Origin: Phytobacter diazotrophicus
Lineage (GTDB): Bacteria; Pseudomonadota; Gammaproteobacteria; Enterobacterales; Enterobacteriaceae
NCBI GenBank assembly: GCA_004346725.1
Contig: SMDE01000011.1
Coordinates: forward strand, 124,001 to 188,000
Length of the DNA: 64,000 bases
Direction: 5' to 3'
The notes below the pieces were generated by a model. That model ran no database searches. It was not told the origin of the DNA and worked only from the letters and a program-made list of their open reading frames with translations. This document shows positions 45,653-53,538 of the stretch, piece by piece (within the stretch, counting starts at the first letter, position 1; each line of letters opens with the position of its first letter). The translations under genes and the position numbers were made by a program.

Positions 45653-46057
45653 ATGCAAGCTCGTGTGAAATGGGTAGAAGGTTTAACGTTCCTTGGCGAG
45701 TCTGCGTCCGGGCACCAGATCCTGATGGATGGTAACTCAGGCGACAAAGCCCCAAGCCCGATGGAAATGGTGCTGATGGCAGCAGGCGGATGCAGCGCTA
45801 TCGATGTTGTATCTATTTTGCAGAAAGGCCGCCACGATGTGAAAGATTGCGAAGTGAAGCTGACCTCAGAGCGTCGTGAAGAGGCTCCGCGTCTGTTCAC
45901 GCATATCAATTTGCACTTTATCGTGACCGGCAAAGAGCTGAAAGAGGCGGCGGTATCGCGCGCGGTGGATCTCTCTGCCGAGAAGTATTGCTCCGTGGCA
46001 TTAATGCTGGAGAAAGCGGTGAAAATCACGCATTCATATGAGGTGATTGAGGCCTGA
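45653..46057 (+). CDS. yhfA: OsmC-family protein YhfA
   Basis: A 134-residue OsmC/Ohr-family protein. The two conserved cysteines are present (AGGCSAIDVV and KYCSVALMLE), as needed for thiol peroxidase-type activity. The physiological substrate is not known. It is divergent from crp and faces prkB across a BIME element. Confidence 0.93.
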   Translation: MQARVKWVEGLTFLGESASGHQILMDGNSGDKAPSPMEMVLMAAGGCSAIDVVSILQKGRHDVKDCEVKLTSERREEAPRLFTHINLHFIVTGKELKEAAVSRAVDLSAEKYCSVALMLEKAVKITHSYEVIEA

Positions 46058-46065
46058 GAACATAG

Positions 46066-46121
46066 GTCGGATAAGCGTCGCGTATCCGACACATTCCCCG
46101 GTGGCGCCGCGTTTACCGGGG
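46066..46121. repeat. BIME: two REP-type palindromes between yhfA and prkB
   Basis: GTCGGATA...TATCCGAC (46,066-46,090) and CCCCGGTGGCGCCGCG...ACCGGGG (46,096-46,121) are REP-like units close together. They lie between convergent yhfA and prkB, the classical location of BIMEs, and probably act as terminator or 3'-end protector for both. Confidence 0.75.
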
Positions 46122-46147
46122 CTACAGAGCTTGTGTCGGCTGGAGGC

Positions 46148-47017
46148 CTATTGAATCTTCTTCCCTTCCATCAGCCGTTGGACCAGCGGTGTCATGATCA
46201 GCTCCATTGCTAACCCCATTTTGCCGCCAGGCACCACAAGCGTATTCATGTGTGAAATGAACGAACCCTGCAACATCGCCAGCAACCAGGGATAGTCGAT
46301 CCCTTCAAGATTTCGAAAATGAATCACCACAAAGCTCTCATCGAGCGATGGGATCACTTTGGCGGCAAACGGGTTGGAGGTATCCACCGTCGGCACGCGC
46401 TGGAAATTAATATGGGTGCGGGAAAATTGTGGGGTGATGAAATTGATGTAGTCTTCCATCGATCGAACCACCGAATCCATCACTGCCTCACGGGAATGAC
46501 CGCGCTCGCTGGTATCGCGTACCAACTTTTGCATCCACTCGAGGTTGACGATGGGCACCACGCCTACCAGCAGATCGACGTGGCGGGCGACATCGTGCTG
46601 GGGCGTCACCACGCCGCCGTGCAACCCTTCATAAAACAGCACATCTGTTGGCTCCGGCAGGGGCTGCCAGGGGGTGAACGTACCGGGAACCTGGTTCCAG
46701 GGAACGGCTTCATCGTAGGTGTGCAGATATTTTCGTGCCTGGCCTGTGCCGGTTTGTCCGTACTCAATAAACGTTTGTTCCAGCAGGCCGAAGTCATTCG
46801 CTTCCGGGCCAAAATAGCTGATATGTCGACCTAAATCGCGGGCTTTACGAATTGCCATGTCCATTTCAGGGCGGGTATAGCGATGAAAACTGTCACCTTC
46901 AACCTCGGCGGCATGCAAATTCAGTTGAGCAAAGATTTTGCGAAACGCGAGGCTGGTGGTAGTGGTTCCCGCACCGCTGGAACCTGTTACGGCAATAACC
47001 GGATGTTTAGCGGACAT
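46148..47017 (-). CDS. prkB: Phosphoribulokinase-like protein PrkB
   Basis: A 289-residue protein of the phosphoribulokinase/uridine kinase family; the true substrate in enterobacteria is not established. The N-terminal P-loop reads GSSGAGTTTTS, with Thr in place of the usual Lys, as in E. coli PrkB. The acidic EVEGDSFHRY segment follows. It sits downstream of yheU on the same strand. Confidence 0.92.
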   Translation of the reverse strand: MSAKHPVIAVTGSSGAGTTTTSLAFRKIFAQLNLHAAEVEGDSFHRYTRPEMDMAIRKARDLGRHISYFGPEANDFGLLEQTFIEYGQTGTGQARKYLHTYDEAVPWNQVPGTFTPWQPLPEPTDVLFYEGLHGGVVTPQHDVARHVDLLVGVVPIVNLEWMQKLVRDTSERGHSREAVMDSVVRSMEDYINFITPQFSRTHINFQRVPTVDTSNPFAAKVIPSLDESFVVIHFRNLEGIDYPWLLAMLQGSFISHMNTLVVPGGKMGLAMELIMTPLVQRLMEGKKIQ

Positions 47018-47068
47018 AGCAGCTCCCTGAGTAAACCATTGTTGTAGACGAAGCCAGCCGCCAGTGAG

Positions 47069-47287
47069 TTACTCGCGAAACTGCGAGCGCGGCATAATGT
47101 TGACGGTTTCGTGCAGTTCTGACCACACCAGTACGGCTTCACCGTTTTTAAGTTGCCGTCTCACATCGGCGACCTTTTGTTCGAGTGAGCGCTCATGTTC
47201 ACCATAATCGGTGCCTTCACGCAAGACAAAGCTTTCAATCAGGCTGTCGAGCGTCTCAGGCGCCAGGTCCTGCCAGGGAATAATCAT
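47069..47287 (-). CDS. yheU: UPF0270 family protein YheU
   Basis: A 72-residue protein of unknown function (UPF0270), conserved at this position in enterobacteria. It starts [20 protein letters not shown]. It directly abuts the yheT stop and precedes prkB. Confidence 0.93.
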   Translation of the reverse strand: MIIPWQDLAPETLDSLIESFVLREGTDYGEHERSLEQKVADVRRQLKNGEAVLVWSELHETVNIMPRSQFRE

Positions 47288-48304
47288 TTAGCTTTCCAGA
47301 TAAGTTTGCAGCCAGTCGGGGATACGTTTTTCCAGCCACATTTCCGGGTGAAGTAACGTGCCGCCCACAAACCCCACGTGACCGCCATGTTCGGTGAGTT
47401 GATATTCTACCGACGGCGGTAATGTCTGCGTATCGGGGATCACATTTTGATCCATAAAGGGGTCATCTTTAGCATGGATGATCAGCGTCGGTTTGCTGAT
47501 TTTATTCAGCAACGGCATGGCGCTGCACTGGCGGTAATAGTCAATCGCATCGGCAAAACCATGGATGCGCGCCGTAATTGCATCATCAAAATCGCGCAGA
47601 CGACGCAGACGCTTCAACTGCCGTAAATCAATGGGTAAGGAACCCGGATAGGCTTTTAATTTGCGCGACGCATTGGCTTTCAGCAGGTTGAGCAGATAGT
47701 GCTGATACACCCGTGAAAAGCCGGTTTCGATATGGGCGCTGCATGCTTCCAGGACAAAGGGAGCAGAAACAATGACCGCAGCATCCAGGGGGACGCGATT
47801 TTCCTCTTTAGCCAGCAGGCAGGCCAGCATATTGCCGCCCAGCGAATAGCCCACCGCCGCGGTAGGGACCTGACCAAACTCCCGTTGCAGCCAGTGCAAA
47901 AACCAGGTGCCATCTTCGGTTTCGCCAGAGTGATAAATGCGGTTAAGGCGGTTAGGTTCACCGCTGCAGCCACGGAAATGCATCACCACGCCCAGCCAGC
48001 CGCGCGCTTTTGCTGCTTCTATCAGACCATGAGCATAGGGGCTGTGCAGGCTGCCTTCCAGCCCGTGGAAGACCACCAGCCGTGGTTTATGTCTTGCCAG
48101 TGCAGGGTCTTCGCTCCAGGCGAGATCCACAAAATCGCCATCGGGCAGTTCCAGGCGCTGCCAGGTCGGCGTAAAGCCCAGTTTCCGGCGGATCAGTCGC
48201 GGGAGCATGGTCTGGAAATGCGGATTGCTTCCGCCGCGCAGTGGGCGGAACGCAGAGCTATCAGCAGCCATTTCCGAGAGTCGTGAAGGTGTAATTTCAG
48301 CCAT
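47288..48304 (-). CDS. yheT: Alpha/beta hydrolase YheT
   Basis: A 338-residue alpha/beta hydrolase; the substrate is unknown. It has the nucleophile elbow GYSLGGNML (Ser), a catalytic-Asp segment IHAKDDPFM and the His in EHGGHVGF. The ATG at 48,304 is chosen because the only longer option (48,325) begins with TTG and lacks a ribosome site. In E. coli its start overlaps the yheS stop; here an 11.5-kb block separates them, and it instead follows nrtR by 90 bp. Confidence 0.94.
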   Translation of the reverse strand: MAEITPSRLSEMAADSSAFRPLRGGSNPHFQTMLPRLIRRKLGFTPTWQRLELPDGDFVDLAWSEDPALARHKPRLVVFHGLEGSLHSPYAHGLIEAAKARGWLGVVMHFRGCSGEPNRLNRIYHSGETEDGTWFLHWLQREFGQVPTAAVGYSLGGNMLACLLAKEENRVPLDAAVIVSAPFVLEACSAHIETGFSRVYQHYLLNLLKANASRKLKAYPGSLPIDLRQLKRLRRLRDFDDAITARIHGFADAIDYYRQCSAMPLLNKISKPTLIIHAKDDPFMDQNVIPDTQTLPPSVEYQLTEHGGHVGFVGGTLLHPEMWLEKRIPDWLQTYLES

Positions 48305-48394
48305 AGTAAAGAACAATAGAATCAAGAATGGGACAACTATAGCTGCTCGATGTTGCGCCGTTTTTTCATTTCGCGGGACATCGTGCAGGCCATA

Positions 48395-49114
48395 CTAGTC
48401 CGTCAGTAAATTTCGGGAAAAGAGATGAATATCGACACCCGGCTTACGTCGCCACAAGCGTGCTTTTCGCGCACCTGTCGCTACGCTCTCGCCTGTCTCT
48501 TCAAACATGCCTGAGGCCTCAAATCGGCGAATCAGGCTTTTTCGCTGGATAGGCTGGCCGAGGATAATCTCCGTCGCCTCCTGCAATTGTGTCTGGGTAA
48601 AGGTATCAGGCAGACAATACACTGGCAGTAAAGAGTACATGGTTTTCTGTCGTAACCGTTGTAGCGCCGTCTGAATTATCTCCCGGTGATCGAAGGCCAG
48701 GTCGATATCATCCAGCCCGGTTACGGGCATCCATTTGGCATCGCTGACGCTCGCGATATGCGGCGCGCAGGCTACCCAGGAGATTAACGCATACCAGGCG
48801 ATGGTCAGACTCCAGCCACGGGGATCGCGTTTTGCCCCGGAAAACGTATCCAGTTGCTCCAGCCAGGAAGGGGAGACGCCCGTTTTTTCTGTCAGTTTAC
48901 GTAATGCCGTGGCTCGCGTGGATTCATCTTTTTCCATATCGATAAATCCGCCAGGCAGGCCCCAACGCCCCTGTTGAGGGTGACTCGCTCGTTTCACCAG
49001 CAAAACGCGAAGCGCCTGCTCATGCAGCGTGAACAGCACACTGTCTACCGTCACCAGGGGGGAAGGGAACCGGCTGGCATCATAAGAATCCAGATACTCT
49101 GCTTCGCTGATCAT
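48395..49114 (-). CDS. nrtR: NrtR-type Nudix-related transcriptional regulator
   Basis: NrtR proteins repress NAD-salvage genes and respond to ADP-ribose. The 239-residue product has an N-terminal Nudix fold (about 20-150) and a C-terminal winged-helix domain (about 155-225, TQTQLQEATEIILGQPIQRK then SLIRRFEASGMFEETGE). The Nudix box GGFIDMEKDESTRATALRK continues LTEKTGV: the catalytic RExxEE is degraded to RKLTEK, as expected for a sensor rather than a hydrolase. It is divergent from the prs-like gene and nadV, with tandem repeats between. Identity as NrtR is by architecture and context. Confidence 0.82.
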   Translation of the reverse strand: MISEAEYLDSYDASRFPSPLVTVDSVLFTLHEQALRVLLVKRASHPQQGRWGLPGGFIDMEKDESTRATALRKLTEKTGVSPSWLEQLDTFSGAKRDPRGWSLTIAWYALISWVACAPHIASVSDAKWMPVTGLDDIDLAFDHREIIQTALQRLRQKTMYSLLPVYCLPDTFTQTQLQEATEIILGQPIQRKSLIRRFEASGMFEETGESVATGARKARLWRRKPGVDIHLFSRNLLTD

Positions 49115-49237
49115 CGCTTACTCGGCTTATTAAACACGCCACAAGTTTATCAGCCCACCCAATGGCGGCAAGCTAACTTTTAACTCCTTAAATATCAATT
49201 TGTTAACTTTTTATTTGCGCGGTAGGGAAAAAATCCC

Positions 49238-49268
49238 TTGCCAATAAGTGTCTCATGGACAATATTAT
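49238..49268 (+). promoter_or_regulatory. Predicted promoter of the prs-nadV pair
   Basis: TTGCCA (49,238-49,243) and TATTAT (49,263-49,268) are plausible -35 and -10 hexamers with a 19-bp spacer. Both 18-bp repeats overlap this promoter, which would allow repression. The spacer is longer than ideal, so the assignment is tentative. Confidence 0.4.
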
Positions 49269-49284
49269 AAGTGTCTTAGGGACA
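49244..49284. repeat. Tandem 18-bp repeats, candidate NrtR operator
   Basis: ATAAGTGTCTCATGGACA (49,244-49,261) and ATAAGTGTCTTAGGGACA (49,267-49,284) match at 16 of 18 positions, 23 bp apart. Each contains an inverted TGTC-N5-GACA core. They lie in the 192-bp gap between divergent nrtR and the prs-like gene. Two same-face operators about two helical turns apart fit cooperative dimer binding. Confidence 0.65.
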
Positions 49285-49306
49285 TTAATTAATGGTGAAG
49301 TGAATC

Positions 49307-50167
49307 ATGACCAGCAGAATCGCGTTAACACTTGATAATCAACCCGTTGAAATCGAACGGGGTGTCTTTCCCGACGGCGCGGTATGGCTGAAAGTCATCG
49401 GTGAACTGCCACGTTTTGCTCAGGTCATGCGGGTTCGCGTTGCCGCCATGCGCGATATGAACGATTTCATGTTGTTAGCCCAACTGGTTGATGCCGTGCG
49501 TCACGTTACCGACATCGCCGTAAGCCACCTTGAACTGGCATGGCTGCCCTGGGCGCGCCAGGACCGACACATGGTTAACGGCGACAGTTTTGCGCTTAAA
49601 GTATTCGCTAACCAGTTGAATACACTGAATTTCAGCAAAGTTTTTCTGCTGGATCCCCACAGTGATGCGGCAGCGGCGGCCATCAATAATAGCGTGGTGA
49701 TTGCACAGGAAACCTGCCTGATGAAAAGCGAAAATCTGCGTCAGGCGATAAGCACAGGCAAATTGATGCTTGTAGCACCCGATGCCGGGGCATTGAAGAA
49801 AATTCATAACGTAGCCAAAGCCAGTGGGGCGCGGGACTATGCCATCCTCACGAAAGAGCGTGATGTTGCAACGGGTAACCTGACCGGTTTTTCCCTCGTC
49901 TCCGGCAATGTGGCAGGCAAAGACGTGCTCATTGTGGATGACCTTTGCGATGCGGGCGGTACCTTTATCGGCTCTGCTCAGGTACTACGTGATGCCGGCG
50001 CGCGCAGCGTGAGTTTATATGTAACCCACGGCGTGTTTTCTAAAGGGGTGGAGAACCTGCTGAACAATGGTATTGACGCCATTTATACCACTACTTCTTT
50101 TGCCTCTTCTGAGCTTCGCGAACCTCGCGTTGAGCTTATCGACATCGACACTATTTTTTGCGCTTAA
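49307..50167 (+). CDS. PRPP synthetase-like protein beside nadV
   Basis: A 286-residue ribose-phosphate pyrophosphokinase homologue, about 30 residues shorter than housekeeping Prs (315). The PRPP-binding loop is present as VLIVDDLCDAGGTF, and the ATP/ribose-phosphate region as WLPWARQDRHMVNGDSFALK and LLDPHSD. It would supply PRPP to the next gene, nadV, 13 bp downstream. Such prs-nadV pairs occur in phages and some gamma-proteobacteria. Whether it is a full synthetase or a variant cannot be told here. Confidence 0.85.
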   Translation: MTSRIALTLDNQPVEIERGVFPDGAVWLKVIGELPRFAQVMRVRVAAMRDMNDFMLLAQLVDAVRHVTDIAVSHLELAWLPWARQDRHMVNGDSFALKVFANQLNTLNFSKVFLLDPHSDAAAAAINNSVVIAQETCLMKSENLRQAISTGKLMLVAPDAGALKKIHNVAKASGARDYAILTKERDVATGNLTGFSLVSGNVAGKDVLIVDDLCDAGGTFIGSAQVLRDAGARSVSLYVTHGVFSKGVENLLNNGIDAIYTTTSFASSELREPRVELIDIDTIFCA

Positions 50168-50180
50168 GGGAGATAACACC

Positions 50181-51671
50181 ATGAAAATGAACCCCATCCT
50201 GGCTATCGACGGTTACAAAGTTTCCCACCGTGCGCAGTACCCGCAAGGGACCACGCAGGTGTACTCCAACTTTACGCCGCGCAGCGATCGCTTTTTCTCC
50301 TCTCCCGTGGCGGACGGTAAGCTGGTGTTCTTTGGCCTGCAGGGGTTTTTGCAGTGGTTTATGGTCGATTTGTTCAATGATGCCTTTTTTGCCCGCCCAC
50401 AAGAAGACGTGGTGAATGAATACAAAGCGGTGATGGACAGCTACCTGGGCAAAGGCGCCGTGCCGGTTGACCACATTCGCGCACTGCACAATTTGGGTTA
50501 TCTACCTCTGCACGTTAAATCTCTTGATGAGGGCAGCAAAGTGCCGATGAAAGTGCCGGTGCTGACCATCACCAATACCCGTGACGAGTTCTTCTGGCTG
50601 GTGAATTATCTTGAGACGGTGCTCTCCGCTGAATTGTGGAAAGCCTCCACCAACGCCACCATTGCGCACCACTACCGTAAAGTCTGTGAACAGTGGGCGG
50701 TAAAAACCTGCAGCGATATGTCACATCTTGATTTCCAGTGCCACGACTTTTCTTTCCGCGGCATGGCGGGTCTCCAGGACACTATGCAGGCCGGTGCCGG
50801 GCACCTGCTGAGTTTTAAAGGTACCGACAGCATTCCGTCACTGCTCTACGCCCGTGATCACTACACCGCTGGTGAGGACTATTTTATCGGCGCGAGCATT
50901 CCGGCCACCGAGCATAGCGTGATGTGCATGGGCGAGAAGGAACAAGAAATTGAAACCTTCCGTCGTTTGATAGTCGATCTCTATCCGCAGGGCTTTGTCT
51001 CAATCGTCTCGGATACCTGGGATTACTGGCGGGTGATGACGGAATACACCCGTGAACTGAAACAGATAATCCTTAATCGTGAAGGGCGCGTCGTGTTCCG
51101 CCCGGACAGCGGTGACCCGGTTGAGATCCTGTGTGGCACCGGGGCGGATGATGATACCCGCAACACGCGCACCCCGGAGGAGAAAGGTTCTGTGGAAGTG
51201 TTATGGGAGATCTTCGGCGGCACCGTGAATGAGAAGGGCTACAAGGTACTCGACCCGCATGTTGGCCTGATTTATGGCGACTCCATTACCCTTGCGCGGG
51301 CAGATGAAATCCTGCGTCGCCTGGAAGCCAAAGGTTTTGCCAGCTCAAATGTTGTCTTCGGGGTGGGATCATTTACCTATCAGTACAACACACGCGATAC
51401 GTTTGGTTTTGCGATGAAAGCGACATGGGGCGCGGTCAACGGCGAAGGGCGGATGATCTTCAAAGAGCCGAAAACTGACAGCGGCCTGAAACGTTCAGCG
51501 CGCGGGCTGTTACGGGTAGAAAGAGACGCGCAGGGTGAACTGCAACTGCATGATGAACAAACCTGGGAGCAGGAAAAAACCGGTGAACTGAAAACGCGTT
51601 TCCTGGACGGCAAATTGTATAACGTTGACCATTTTGAACAGATTCGCCAGCGCCTGACCGCCCAGCGCTAA
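50181..51671 (+). CDS. nadV: Nicotinamide phosphoribosyltransferase NadV
   Basis: NadV (NAMPT family) makes NMN from nicotinamide and PRPP, giving a deamidation-free NAD salvage route that E. coli lacks. The 496-residue product has the family start NPILAIDGYKVSHRAQYP, the phosphorylated-His region IPATEHSVMCMGEKEQE, FRPDSGDPVEIL and GLIYGDSITLARADEIL. ATG 50,181 is chosen with AAGGGAG upstream; the longer in-frame version would read through the 3' end of the prs-like gene. It ends before a GC-rich hairpin. Confidence 0.93.
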   Translation: MKMNPILAIDGYKVSHRAQYPQGTTQVYSNFTPRSDRFFSSPVADGKLVFFGLQGFLQWFMVDLFNDAFFARPQEDVVNEYKAVMDSYLGKGAVPVDHIRALHNLGYLPLHVKSLDEGSKVPMKVPVLTITNTRDEFFWLVNYLETVLSAELWKASTNATIAHHYRKVCEQWAVKTCSDMSHLDFQCHDFSFRGMAGLQDTMQAGAGHLLSFKGTDSIPSLLYARDHYTAGEDYFIGASIPATEHSVMCMGEKEQEIETFRRLIVDLYPQGFVSIVSDTWDYWRVMTEYTRELKQIILNREGRVVFRPDSGDPVEILCGTGADDDTRNTRTPEEKGSVEVLWEIFGGTVNEKGYKVLDPHVGLIYGDSITLARADEILRRLEAKGFASSNVVFGVGSFTYQYNTRDTFGFAMKATWGAVNGEGRMIFKEPKTDSGLKRSARGLLRVERDAQGELQLHDEQTWEQEKTGELKTRFLDGKLYNVDHFEQIRQRLTAQR

Positions 51672-51688
51672 CCGCTCTACTCCATTCC

Positions 51689-51707
51689 GGGGGCGCATTG
51701 CGCCCCC
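51689..51707 (+). terminator. GC-rich hairpin after nadV
   Basis: GGGGGCGC-ATT-GCGCCCCC: a perfect 8-bp stem 17 bp after the nadV stop. The following sequence (TACTTGCTACAGATTTT) has only a distant T-run, so termination may be partial. Confidence 0.6.
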
Positions 51708-51735
51708 TACTTGCTACAGATTTTCCCCTCTTAAA

Positions 51736-51786
51736 ATGATCCTCGTCACAAATCATCACTTTGATTATTACTCTCAGGCTAACAAT
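51736..51786 (+). promoter_or_regulatory. Two T-N11-A dyads upstream of mdcA, candidate MdcR sites
   Basis: ATGAT-N11-ATCAT (51,736-51,756) is a perfect LysR-type dyad. ATTATTA-N9-TAACAAT (51,764-51,786) is a near-perfect second, also with T-N11-A, centred 29 bp from the first. They lie about 100-150 bp upstream of mdcA. Paired recognition and activation sites are the rule for LysR regulators; binding by MdcR is inferred. Confidence 0.5.
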
Positions 51787-51882
51787 CGTCTTTTATCCTT
51801 AATTGATGCCTTTCTCACCAGCGCGCACACTTTACTCAGTGTTAAGCAAATCAAAATGATTCGCTGAATCAGGAGGTTAATA

Positions 51883-53538
51883 ATGTTATCTGGACAAACA
51901 CCAGAACGGGTGTGGAATACGCGGCGCACGGAAAAACAGCGTCGCCTGGCATCCGTACCCGTACAGGGCAAGGTGCTGCCGACCGACGATCTGGTCGCCA
52001 TGCTGGAAAAATTGATCGCGCCGGGCGACAAAGTGGTACTGGAAGGGAATAACCAAAAACAGGCCGATTTTCTCTCCCGCGCGCTGGCGTCGGTCAACCC
52101 GCAAAAAGTCCATGACCTGCATATGATCATGCCAAGCGTCGGACGCAGTGAACATCTCGACATTTTCGAAAAAGGCATCGCCCACAAGCTGGACTTTTCT
52201 TTCTCGGGTACCCAAAGCCTGCGTATCTCACAGTTGCTGGAAGATGGCCTGCTGGAAATCGGCGCTATTCATACCTACATCGAGCTGTATTCCCGCCTGT
52301 ATGTTGACCTCTCGCCAAACGTGGCACTGATTGCCGGTTACAAAGCGGACCGTAAAGGCAATCTCTACACCGGGCCGAGTACCGAAGACACCCCGGCACT
52401 GGTGGAAGCGGCCGCCTTCCGCGACGGTATTGTTATCGCCCAGGTCAATGAACTGGTGGATGACGAATGCGATTTACCGCGTGTGGACATCCCTGGCTCG
52501 TGGATTGACTTCGTGGTTGTGGCTGATAAGCCTTTCTTTATTGAACCGCTCTTTACCCGCGACCCGCGCCTGATCAAACAGGAACACATTCTGATGGCGA
52601 TGATGGCCATCAAAGGCATCTACGCCGAGCATCAGGTGCAGTCGCTGAATCACGGTATCGGCTTTAACACCGCGGCGATTGAACTGTTGCTGCCGACTTA
52701 CGGCGAACAGCTTGGTCTGAAAGGAAAAATCTGTAAGCACTGGACGCTGAACCCGCATCCGACGCTGATCCCGGCCATTGAAAGCGGCTGGGTGGAGAGC
52801 GTGCACTGCTTCGGCGGCGAACTGGGGATGGAAGAGTACATCCGCGCCCGCCCGGACGTGTTCTTTACCGGCGCAGACGGTTCTATGCGCTCCAACCGCG
52901 CCTTCTGCCAACTGGCGGGGCAGTACGCGGTGGATATGTTTATCGGCTCGACCCTGCAGGTGGATGGCCTGGCAAACTCGTCGACGGTGACCCGTGGGCG
53001 TCTGGCTGGTTTCGGCGGTGCGCCAAATATGGGCCATGACCCGCATGGTCGTCGTCATGCGACGCCTGCCTGGCTGAATATGATCACCGAACCTGACCCC
53101 ATGCAGCGCGGTAAAAAGCTGGTGGTGCAGATGGTTGAGACCTTCCAGGCTGGTGCAAAACCCACCTTTGTGGAAACGCTTGATGCTGTAGAAGTGGCCA
53201 AAACGTCCGGTATGCCGCTGGCGCCGGTCATGATTTATGGCGATGACGTCACCCATGTGCTGACCGAAGAAGGCATTGCTTACCTCTATCGTGCTGAAAG
53301 CCTTGAAGAGCGCCGTGCGATGGTCGCCGCCGTGGCGGGTATCACCGATATTGGCCTGGGCGTAGACGCCAAACGCGTCGCCGAACTGCGCCGCAGTGGC
53401 AAAGTGGTTTACCCGGAAGATATGGGTATTCGCCGCACCGAGGCCACCCGTTCGTTACTGGCGGCAAGCAGCGTGGCAGACCTGGTGGAATGGTCCGGTG
53501 GTCTTTATAACCCGCCTGCGAAATTCCGGAGCTGGTAA
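51883..53538 (+). CDS. mdcA: Malonate decarboxylase alpha subunit (acetyl-ACP:malonate ACP-transferase)
   Basis: MdcA swaps malonate for acetate on the acyl-carrier subunit, forming malonyl-ACP. The 551-residue length matches Klebsiella MdcA. It belongs to the CoA-transferase superfamily, with glycine-rich segments GLGVDAKRVAEL and LAGFGGAPNMGHDPHGRR. A strong Shine-Dalgarno (AGGAGG) precedes ATG 51,883. It is the first gene of mdcABCDEFGH and overlaps mdcB by 1 bp. Confidence 0.95.
   Translation: MLSGQTPERVWNTRRTEKQRRLASVPVQGKVLPTDDLVAMLEKLIAPGDKVVLEGNNQKQADFLSRALASVNPQKVHDLHMIMPSVGRSEHLDIFEKGIAHKLDFSFSGTQSLRISQLLEDGLLEIGAIHTYIELYSRLYVDLSPNVALIAGYKADRKGNLYTGPSTEDTPALVEAAAFRDGIVIAQVNELVDDECDLPRVDIPGSWIDFVVVADKPFFIEPLFTRDPRLIKQEHILMAMMAIKGIYAEHQVQSLNHGIGFNTAAIELLLPTYGEQLGLKGKICKHWTLNPHPTLIPAIESGWVESVHCFGGELGMEEYIRARPDVFFTGADGSMRSNRAFCQLAGQYAVDMFIGSTLQVDGLANSSTVTRGRLAGFGGAPNMGHDPHGRRHATPAWLNMITEPDPMQRGKKLVVQMVETFQAGAKPTFVETLDAVEVAKTSGMPLAPVMIYGDDVTHVLTEEGIAYLYRAESLEERRAMVAAVAGITDIGLGVDAKRVAELRRSGKVVYPEDMGIRRTEATRSLLAASSVADLVEWSGGLYNPPAKFRSW

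Noticed and set aside
48305-48394. Attachment site or IS end at the left border of the accessory block
   Set aside because: No direct repeat shared with the right border (59,887-59,904), no inverted ends, no tRNA gene and no integrase.
52474-53256. 260-codon antisense ORF in mdcA
   Set aside because: Opposite strongly conserved mdcA; no ribosome site or recognisable domain.
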